A DNA stretch of 21,285 bases from Pelargonium nanum (lineage: Eukaryota > Streptophyta > Magnoliopsida > Geraniales > Geraniaceae): the NCBI GenBank assembly GCA_036897485.1, contig JAYMTF010001792.1, positions 1 to 21,285 on the forward strand. The letters run 5' to 3'. This document shows, piece by piece, positions 10,254 through 18,388 of this stretch. The position numbers were made by a program, and so were the translations under genes. Within the stretch, counting starts at the first letter, position 1, and each line of letters begins with the position of its first letter. The notes beneath the pieces are model-generated. The model was not told where the DNA came from, made no database searches, and saw nothing but the letters and a program-made list of their open reading frames with translations.

Positions 10254-11823
10254 ATGTCATCTGTTCTGCTAAGGATCCTGTTTGCTCTGTTCCTGTTGTC
10301 AATAATATTTCCACAAAAATCAGGTAAAGCTACTAAATACTTGTTAATTTTGTCAAATTAAAGATTGATTGATGATTTAATGAAAGTGTGATTGATGATG
10401 ATGAAGATGGGCAATATGAACAAGAGCAAGAGCAATGGTGCATAGCTGATGAGCAGACCCCAGATGATGTGTTGCAAGCAACCATGGATTGGGCGTGCGG
10501 TGAAGGAGGTGCAGATTGTAGCAACATTCAAGAGAACCAGAGTTGTTACCTTCCAAACACAGTGAAGGACCATGCTTCCTATGCCTTCAACAGCTACTTC
10601 CAGAAGCATAACCACACTGCTGGATCTTGCTACTTCAATGGTGCTGGCGTCACTACAGAGCTTGACCCAAGTAAGCTCAACTCATATCTTTCTATGCTTT
10701 CATTGCTGCTACACCAACACAATAGTCAACTGCAAATTGACATTATTTCTAGTATCACAGTCCAAGCTCTGTTTGATGTAACCCTAATATTAAAATTCAA
10801 TATAACATGCTAGAACTCAATATGCATGGTATCAAAGTAGATTTTGAATTGAGGCATGTTACCTATTTGAATAACCCCTCCTTGTGATATTCGGTCCATG
10901 AGCAAAAGTACGTGCATGCAATGACACATGCGCAAAAGAAAAATGTTTGCACGTGAGGGGAATGTTGAAGTAAAAACTAGCTCTTAGTTGTGCATGTGTT
11001 AACCTCTTATGCGTGAAAGGGTGTTGAATATGAAATCTCACATTTTTTATGCGAAATGACAAATGAAATTCAAATTCAACTAAGAAGATTATATATAATA
11101 TGTAGTCATTTGCATTTGTTAGACTAATGTACAAGTAAAATTATCATAATACCTAGAAAAGATGAATATGATGTTTATTTTAATATAAAAACTACTCCTT
11201 CCACATCAAAATGACTAATATAAACGAGTGTCCTCTTTTTAGTTGTTTGCAAAAATTAAGAATAATTTAATTTGTCTTTTAACTTTCCTTTCTTCATGCA
11301 CACATAACTTTACAGTAAAAGATTCAATAGAATATAACTAACTTATGTTAAAAATATTGCTAACAAATTGTGTATAACTATTTGTATATATATGTATACA
11401 GTAATTAATTCACATCAAAATTTTAGATGAGTATTATTTTTGGTCATATATTGATTATGACATGCAAAAACATAAAGAATATCACATGCTGTGGATCCAA
11501 GAAAGGGGCAAAATCCATGTGCGAACCAAGTGTATAGGCCAAGTTAGATCTGGATATATATATATGACATATGCCCATGCATGTAGGTTTTGTAGACAGA
11601 TTGTGTATTAGCTGGCAATTGAAATCTGATAATTCATAGACATATGCAATGGATCTGAATGCCATTGCCAGCACCAGCTATGTTGGTCATAATCTTCTAA
11701 GGATTTTCAAAATGAACCATTCACTCTTCTCTTTTGCTGTTACTTAACACCTTTTCTTTTCTCCCATGTGCAGGTCATGGTTCTTGCCACTATGAGTTTA
11801 TTGCCTCATCTAACTTGGGCTAA
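10254..11823 (+). CDS. Secreted X8 (CBM43-like) domain protein, probable callose-binding type
   Basis: Three exons: 10254-10323, 10407-10670 and 11774-11823, giving 127 residues. Residues 1 to about 22 form a hydrophobic signal peptide (LLRILFALFLLSIIF). The mature part is one X8 domain: WCIADEQTPDD, WACGEGGADC, a Cys before YLPNT, HASYAFNSYFQ, GSCYFNGAG, LDPS and HGSCHYEF, with the six expected cysteines. X8 domains bind beta-1,3-glucan; single-X8 proteins act at cell walls or plasmodesmata. There is no glucanase domain, so it is not an enzyme, although such proteins are often labelled endo-1,3-beta-glucosidase-like. No hydrophobic C-terminal GPI signal is visible; the protein stops soon after the domain. 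The last two introns are fixed by frame, but the first acceptor has three in-frame choices (after 10406, 10424 or 10430), so 2 to 8 residues before WCIADE are uncertain. An in-frame ATG at 10197 would add 19 residues ahead of the signal peptide. Confidence 0.85.
10671..11773 (+). other. Intron 2 of the X8 gene (1103 bp)
   Basis: Donor CCCAA|GTAAGC and acceptor TGTGCAG|GTCATGG, phase 1; the Ser of LDPS is split. The intron has two imperfect copies of a purine-run-plus-TGTTGAA motif (10950-11030) that recall LTR retrotransposon edges, and an AT dinucleotide run at about 11554-11565. Otherwise AT-rich with no gene. Confidence 0.85.
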
Positions 11824-12776
11824 TAATTCATCCAATCTACTACAACTTGAGAAATTTCTCTCATTGAGATAAATCAAAATGTGTAATCCCATCATGTTTA
11901 CTATGGATCCAATTAGTTATATTCATGTGTTATCATCTAATTAATTGCTATACCCCATTTGAAATCAAATTTCTCATACATGTAATATCATATCATCACA
12001 ACGAATAATATAATCATGGTTCAAGCATATTGTCAAGAGCCTCTCTCCATACATATTATTATGTATGCTTACAGTTTAGATGACATAAAAATGATAAATT
12101 ACTTACAACAGTCAGTTGAAATCAAGCTTCCCTGGAGCACATGCAATCTTGAAATCACTCTCCTGTTTGAGGCATATATAGATGTCTATCTTCAGTACTA
12201 ACTGCAGCAATTGCAACACGAAACAAAATTGACAGTAAGAAGAAGAAATGCATTATCAACAATAGTAAATCAAAACATGTTTTGATCTTACAAACCAGAA
12301 GATTGCAGACTGTTTATAGCCATCATACCTGAAGCAACAATTACAAACTCCGCACAGTTCTTCCCATTTGATTGCCTAAAAGAACCTCGACACTGTCTTA
12401 ATGAACCAAACCAATTGTTCCAGAATACTCGAGAATCAAACATTACTATCATCTCATGTTGGAACATCAATCGTGAGCAAAAAAAGATGTTCTTTATTTC
12501 TTCAATCAAGGAATGAGATATTCATAGCAATATAATCTAAAGCTATAAATGATCATCTCTAATATTTATGAGTTTATGTACATAGAGGATCAAATGAGAC
12601 TTGAGTTGCTAAGTTAATTAATAGACTATGGTTTACATGATCAGCCATTGACAAGAAGATAAACAGGAACAGATACTTGACAAGAAATGCTTTAGCTACT
12701 GTCCAGTAGCCAAATTCAGCAATCCAACACCACAGCTTGAATACAAGAAGAGTCAACTGAAGAGAGGTTGATATTC
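11824..12776. other. Convergent intergenic region between the X8 and TMEM256 genes
   Basis: It must hold both 3' UTRs. The part next to 12776 reads, on the minus strand, as the direct continuation of the TMEM256 last exon. An open frame at 12288-12509 (-) and one at 12016-12201 (+) carry no recognised domain and no family resemblance; I consider them chance. Confidence 0.6.
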
Positions 12777-14954
12777 CTAAAAAAGCAAGCAGCCCCAAGC
12801 AGCAATAAATGCAAAGCCACCAAATGGAGCCAAGGTAGAGTACTTTCTATCTTCAAGCAAGGCCACAGTATAGCACCTAAGAATTCCAGAAAATTTTCAA
12901 CCTTGAGAATATTGAATCAATACAAAGAAATACAAGATAAGTTTCTAGAAGAAACCATTGTCAAGAAGATTGAAGATAGCTTTGTCATGAATGTGTAATT
13001 TCTCAAATTTATAATTGTTACCATTTGGAATAACTATTCTAGGTTTCATTTCTTAACACAAAGCATATCATTAGGAGTGATGCATGATGATAGATGTGTA
13101 TGTTCAATTCTGATTGTACATTAATTTGAGCTGAAAAAATTGTGCACTGATTAATGTCACCAAGGTGATTGCCTCTCAGTTGAAGATCATGCTTAGAGCC
13201 CTATGCATGAAAGTAAGTTGCGACTTCATGACTTCCAGGAACAACATGTTCATATGTTAAGAGTACATTAAAATTGGGTCTTCAACTATCAATTTAATCT
13301 TTTAGTTGAACTGATCATCTATAAGGTATTACAGCCTAGTAGATATAACAGTTGCATGTTTGATGCCCTAAGTCTGAGTAAGAAAATCATGCTTGTATCC
13401 TGGAAGCATGTATTGTAACATTACAACCCTGTTTATAAAGTTCAAACACCTAAACTGTTTCTTATTTTGTGTTATCATCAATGAAACTGGAAAAGAACAA
13501 ATTATTCATTGGAACAAAATCTATGAGCCTTAACTGACATGAGCCATCCCAAAGTAAGTATATGTTTGAGAAAAAATTAAGTGGATGCTATATGTTAAAA
13601 AGAACACAAACAGTTTCCTTTTCAACTTCTTGTTCACCTTTATTTTCCAGATAATATAGAATAAAACTGAGGAACCGAGCTGTGTCTGTTTTCTTGTTCA
13701 AAAATCCTTCTTCAGTTTAGATAAGATGTTGATTACACGGGAAGATGTGAAAAGCAAGAAAAAGTGAACAAAGTAAAATAATTTACCAGCTTAGTAGTAC
13801 TCATTTCTTAATATCCAAAATGGTTTGTCTTCCTCCTCTGTTTCTATTTTTCACTAAAATCTGATCGCACAATCAAGGAAGAAGGAGAAATAGAGTATGG
13901 ATTGCGATTTTGATAAAAGGTTAGTTTTTTCATTCGATATTTTTGTCAAATCGGAGCGCCGATTTCTCCGTTTGGGTCGTTAACATTCCACATTCCAGAA
14001 CGAAACGTTCCGGAACAGAGATCGCTACTTTAGGTACGTTCTCTGGTGACCACGGGCGGGTGATTGAACATATTTGATGGACTAAAAAAAATTTAAAAGT
14101 GAACCTTTTTTTTTAGTGTGTAAAACCAATGGCAAGGATAATTAAACCATACAGCTAGTTTAGAATTCATATGCAAGTTAAAACAAGAGAACACTTTAAA
14201 CTCAATATACAAAAATATCAACAAATGAAAACAAAAGGCATCAATTTCATCTCAAGCAATTCCCTTTTCCAATGAAGAATAAATCAAAATGAGCAATTCA
14301 ACAAACAGTAGAACATATAACAGAAATTGTCACTTACGTCCCAGAGAAGGCAATGATCCCAGAAGTCAAAAGCCCTCCAAACTGAAAAGCAGAACACACC
14401 CAGTAATGAAAACAACATTAAAACCACACCAAACAAACAAAAAACATAAATTTATGTTGAAAATCATATTTAACTCAAATTGCACTTCTAAAGCAATTCC
14501 AAAATGCAAACCAAACAGTGACCAAATTAAAGGAGAAATGAGGACTCACCAGGTTGGGCTGTTTGGTGATGGGGGCAGCAAGCAAAGCTGCTGTGTGAAC
14601 CAAATGGTACAGAGATGCTGTTTGCCAAACCTTCACCATCATTCAAAAATATATACAAACAATATTAACAATTTTAAAACCCAAAGGGCAAAAAAAAAAA
14701 GTTTTTGAACGCAAATTGAAATTAAAATGGACAAAAAAACAAAGAAATTGACCTCTTTGTAAGCTGGGTTTTTAGGTTTGAAGACATGGGCACCATATGT
14801 GCCCAACCCAAGAGCTGCAACTCCTATTTTCAAATTTCAATCACAAATTGAAGGGATCAGAATATAGATAAGAAATTATGGTAAATGAAAGGAATGAAAA
14901 AGAGAGAAGAGTACCAGAGACAGCAGCTACTTTGTGCCACATAGCTGGATTCAT
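12777..14954 (-). CDS. TMEM256/DUF423 family small membrane protein (5 exons)
   Basis: Exons on the minus strand: 14954-14915, 14823-14753, 14630-14550, 14381-14338 and 12876-12777; phases match at every GT-AG junction and give 111 residues ending in TAG. The protein is almost entirely hydrophobic, with predicted membrane segments near 8-25, 44-58, 64-86 and 92-110. Family hallmarks are WHKVAAVSG at the start, AALGLGTYGAHVFKP, WQTASLYHLVHTAALL, FGGLLTSGIIAFSGTCY and LAPFGGFAFIAAWG. The family is widespread in bacteria and eukaryotes and its molecular role is not established, so none is assigned. Length agrees with plant homologues. The last intron (1461 bp) is far longer than the other three (91, 122 and 168 bp). 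No single exon exceeds 100 bases, so an ORF search alone misses this gene. Confidence 0.92.
13948..13965. repeat. Short perfect inverted repeat in the TMEM256 intron
   Basis: AAATCGG, four bases AGCG, then CCGATTT: a 7-bp perfect stem. A second overlapping pairing, CGGAG with CTCCG, is possible. It is not followed by a T-run suggesting an RNA terminator and is probably incidental. Confidence 0.6.
13993..14015. promoter_or_regulatory. Heat-shock-element-like GAA/TTC array
   Basis: Units at 5-bp spacing: TTC 13993, GAA 13998, AAA 14003, TTC 14008, GAA 14013. Heat shock factors bind alternating nGAAn units at this spacing; the middle unit is off consensus, making a gapped element. The last two units form the perfect palindrome GTTCCGGAAC (14007-14016). 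It lies in an intron, far from the TMEM256 start, so function is speculative. Confidence 0.3.
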
Positions 14955-16473
14955 TGTTCTTTCTCGTCGCACTTCTTCACTCTTCGCGATTCAGACTTTG
15001 ACTCTTTTGGTTATGTCTCAGCCTAAAGTCAGCGAAACCACGAATATGTATCACGTACTTACACGACACCGTTTATTGAGATACAAAGATTGAATTTTTT
15101 TATTTTTTTTGAAGGAAAGATTGATTTTTTTTTTTTGTGAAAATTTATTTAGAGGTCCTCAAATTTAAAAAGGTTAATGATACCATTAAAAAAAATAAAA
15201 AAAAGAGTTATTAATGTGGGAACCATTGTGAATTGTGATTCCCAAATTATGAAAGTTTTAAAAAGTGTATCCCAGTATCAAAATTATATTTTTGTTTGCA
15301 AAGTTATTTAGCATGTTAACTATGTTAAATCTATACATACGATAAAAAAATGTTTGATAATGCGATTTAGAGCATCATCTATTTCAACCATCATACCCCA
15401 ATTGTCCCACCATCGAAGCCTCAAAACGCCATCAGAACATCATTTATTTTGATAACAACGACAATCCTCGCCATCAAATTAAGGCTATCGTTCCAAATTG
15501 CGAGCTTCATGCTCCACCATCATGCTGCAAAGATGGTTCATTGTAAATCAATTTCTCATAGAAGCTGTTGTGGGAGATGCATAAGCCATCAACCTCTTAA
15601 ATAGAAAACTTCTGCTACCTCATGTGCAATTCTAACGTATGATGAAAATGAGTTGCTCATTTCTCTAACAGCTAAACCACTGTTGAGTTCATGTTTATAA
15701 AAATAAGGCTTGTAAGAGTCAAATATATAGACCTCCCAAACGATCACTAAAGATTCAAACTTTTTTTAACCAAGTGAAATCATCGAGACATAGGTTAAAT
15801 CAACAAGTGACGCTAGGTATAGTTGTTCAAGAGAAACGAGACAGATTCCCAAGTTGAACATGCATTTCCCTTCTGAAAATTTGGTTATTGTTTGAAAATA
15901 AGGAAGAAGAAAGAAGTGAAATAATTATGGTTGAATGAATTGGGAAGGATTCCAAGTCACAAAGATTTGGTCCCTGCCCTAGCTTAGCTAGCTATGTCAC
16001 TACAAAAGGATAGAGAATTCACAGTGTTGAACCTTCACTATCAAACCACCTCAAGCTAGCTTGCTATCTTCCATTTCCATCACACTCTCATTCACACAAT
16101 GCTTCAGAGGTCCCCCCTTTCCATATTTACTCCATTTCTCTTCTCTTACTCAACTTTTACACTACCTTTTTTTGGACATCTAATGTGACATCATACTTTA
16201 ATAACTCTGTGTTTAAATATTTCATATGTCATTTCACAACATGTGATGTATTTTTTTTATAAAAAAAACTGGGAAAGAGAAGAAGATTGATGCATATTGC
16301 ATATTTGATTTAATTAATAGAATATTTTGAATTTTTATTACAATTCTAAATATTTTTATAAGTTGGATAAAAACAAAATAATAATAATAATAATAAAATC
16401 TAGTAGCTGATTATGTGCCATGCAGAGCAGAGCTAGTAGCCTAGAAAAAAAGTCTATGAATCGGACGTTCACT
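14955..16473. other. Intergenic region upstream of TMEM256 and downstream of the F-box gene
   Basis: 14955 to about 15075 is probably the TMEM256 promoter and leader; no TATA box is clear there. 15090-15200 is T- and A-rich low complexity. A GC-richer patch at 15370-15540 has no long open frame and no family I recognise. 16000-16188 looks like a pyrimidine-rich leader followed by a 29-codon ORF. A trinucleotide run lies at 16377-16396. Confidence 0.5.
16377..16396. repeat. AAT-type trinucleotide microsatellite
   Basis: About six tandem ATA/AAT units lie in AT-rich DNA downstream of the F-box gene. Such runs are often length-variable between individuals. Confidence 0.85.
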
Positions 16474-16968
16474 TCACGGGCTTGCACAGCACAGGAACAT
16501 CAGCGACGATGCGTCTCCGCGGCTCCCGCCGCCGCCGAGCCTCTCGTAATAATCGACGCAGAACAGCGAAAGCGACAGCTGCAGCTCGTCCGGTCGCGTC
16601 CACACCCTTCCGAGCCGGCTCAGCACCGGCCTCACGCACACCATGTACAGCCTCTTGTAGCCGCCTAGAGCCACCACCACGGGTCGCACGCCGGACGGAG
16701 GCGGCGACACGTGGCGGAAGCAGAGGTTCTCCCAGAGCTGCTCGCTCCGGGAAATGGAGCTCCAGAGCCTGCACACGCAGGCGGCGACGCCCAGAGACCG
16801 GCCGTCAAGCTTCTTGAGTATCTCTATGAGAATGTCCACGTGGTCGTTGATGCACAACTTGGGTCTCTTGGTCCGATCTTGGTCCCCGGAGAAGCTTCTT
16901 TGCATGGCTTCTTGATCGTCATGTTGTCGCCGGTAGTGGTGGTTGTAGCGGCGGCGGAGGTGCACCAT
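16474..16968 (-). CDS. SNE: F-box protein, SNEEZY/GID2 (SLY) type
   Basis: Single-exon gene of 164 residues. The F-box covers about 40-84 (INDHVDILIEILKKLDGRSL, then CVCRLWSSISRSEQLWENLC). It is followed by the two short blocks typical of the GID2/SLY1 family: a GGF-like block (VVVALGGYKRLY, 97-108) and an LSL block (ELQLSLSLFCVDYYERL, 128-144). Family members join SCF E3 ligases and bind DELLA repressors, promoting gibberellin responses; overall form and the short C-terminus ending near SSLMFL resemble SNE (SLY2) more than SLY1/GID2. The first 35 residues are basic and low in complexity (RRRYNHHYRRQ) and are probably disordered. The gene is much richer in G and C than its surroundings, especially at third positions, and it has no intron, as in relatives. 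ATG 16968 is the first in frame; M22 is an alternative just before the conserved part. Confidence 0.88.
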   Translation of the reverse strand: MVHLRRRYNHHYRRQHDDQEAMQRSFSGDQDRTKRPKLCINDHVDILIEILKKLDGRSLGVAACVCRLWSSISRSEQLWENLCFRHVSPPPSGVRPVVVALGGYKRLYMVCVRPVLSRLGRVWTRPDELQLSLSLFCVDYYERLGGGGSRGDASSLMFLCCASP

Positions 16969-18388
16969 GTTATGGGTGAAGAGTAAGTGCGTGGTGGGTT
17001 TGTGAGTGTGTGTATATATATATCTATATATAAATATATATGAGTAATGGTGGTGGTGGAGAGTTCACAAGGTGTTTGATGAAAGTTGTGAGAGAAGAAG
17101 AACGTTAAAAAGATTTGACTTAAGAGAGGGCATCGAGGGGAGAGGAGAAGGTGCCAAAGGAAAAGTTCCAAGCTATAGAACTGGAACCAATGCTTTGCTT
17201 TTACTCATAATATTTGGTTTTTAATTTTATTTTTTGCTGTTGAATATAAATGAGTAAATTTATTGGGGTTAGCAAGATTTGTTGTTTCTTGTTTTTGTTT
17301 TTGTTGTTGTCTCAATGTATTTTCAACAACGCTGAACATACTAGGTTTTGGGCCCCTTGTGAGATCAAATCAAACTCACTTTTTGTGTTTGTGCTAAATT
17401 AATTATTGCAATTTAATTTTAATGGCATGAAAGAAAGTCATAAAAACTATGATCATGTCTACAAGACTACAACATATGTATGAATAATGGGTATTGAACT
17501 GAGAGGTCAGAGGTGTGAACACTATCTTTATGTTTTTATTGCGATGAATATACTTTTACAATAGCAATGAGTTTAGGCATACTATTACCCGGGCATACAA
17601 AATTATTAAAATAGATGAATGTTAATTTATGGTATGATATCATCTGTTGTGATGATGAAGTCCCAAACACTTAAAAGTTTTGCTTAAAATTTTTTTCTCT
17701 TATGATTTTTTTTATGAGTTCCAATCAATTTAAAATACATAAACTTTTATAAAAATAAACTAATGTAAAATTACATTAATGCAATATATATTCCAATTAT
17801 GTGTTATACCAAATGAAAGGACAAAATCTGTCTTTATCAGTTGATATATTTCCATTATATAAATTTGGTGACAGTCACATCCGATCTAACAGGAAAAACA
17901 AAATAATAACACAAAGTCTCCATAGGAGATGAGCATAAACCAATAAAGTAATGTCTAATTAATTTATATAACACTCTGTTTCTCTCCAAACACAGCAAAC
18001 CGAGGACCCTTAGAGAGCAGAGCAGGCTGTTCTGCTCAATTGGATCCCATATGATTGTCTCATTGAATTTTGGCCCAGATTGGGAAATTCCAAGTTTTCT
18101 GATTAACACATTTCAAACAATAAAGGTAATATTCACTATATACAGTATATATTTAAATGGGTTAAAATTCACATTCAGCTTTCTGGACTTCTTGGTTGGA
18201 CGCATTTGGAGAGTAGCAGCACTGTTCCCAATCCTTTTCTTGGGAGGAATTTGATATGTGCAAGATTACAACAAGAAACCCATAAAGTTGGTTTCTTTTT
18301 TTCCTTCAAAAATGTGTAAATTTGACTCATTGTTTTGTACTTAGTTGTTGTAAAGTATAGTGACACAAAAGCTCAAATAAGCAAATCT
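16969..18388. other. Intergenic region upstream of the F-box gene and downstream of the LRR gene
   Basis: The part next to 16968 holds the F-box promoter with a TA-rich run. 17210-17900 is AT-rich with short T-runs and no supported gene. 17900-18388 has slightly higher GC and short open frames on both strands without recognisable domains. I see no RNA gene or mobile element. Confidence 0.5.
17024..17032 (-). promoter_or_regulatory. Candidate TATA box of the F-box gene within a TA repeat
   Basis: On the minus strand TATATATAG lies 56-64 bases before the ATG, inside a longer TA-rich run (17012-17041). Usual spacing would put the transcript start near 16994 and leave a leader of only about 25 bases. 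The run may equally be a plain microsatellite. Confidence 0.35.

Larger units (their letters stand above)
12877..14337 (-). other. Last intron of the TMEM256 gene (1461 bp)
   Basis: On the minus strand the donor is GGGAC|GTAAGTG and the acceptor ATTCTTAG|GTGCTA, phase 2. Mostly AT-rich. A patch at about 13950-14060 is markedly GC-richer and holds a small perfect hairpin (13948-13965) and a 5-bp-phased GAA/TTC array (13993-14015). No open frame resembling a protein was found, so the length is not explained by a nested gene. Confidence 0.85.

Noticed and set aside
11195..11260. CTACTCCTTCC-type sequence recalling the end of a Stowaway-like MITE
   Set aside because: Only one end is suggestive; no matching inverted end flanked by TA was found downstream, so an element cannot be supported.
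12288..12509. 73-codon open frame on the minus strand downstream of TMEM256
   Set aside because: No recognisable domain or splice link to the TMEM256 stop codon; likely chance in or beyond the 3' UTR.
12574..12798. Hydrophobic 74-codon minus-strand frame
   Set aside because: It overlaps the TMEM256 last exon in another frame and continues into its 3' UTR; its hydrophobicity comes from T-rich sequence.
14289..14708. 139-codon plus-strand frame across 14289-14708
   Set aside because: It lies antisense to exons 3 and 4 of the TMEM256 gene and is Lys/Asn-rich, as expected for reverse-complemented T-rich introns.
15360..15660. GC-richer intergenic patch as a possible gene or transposon fragment
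   Set aside because: No frame longer than about 30 codons, no known motif and no terminal repeats could be found by eye.
16420..16986. Plus-strand and alternative minus-strand frames over the F-box gene
   Set aside because: High GC at this locus removes stop codons in all frames; only the 16474-16968 minus frame carries F-box, GGF and LSL blocks.
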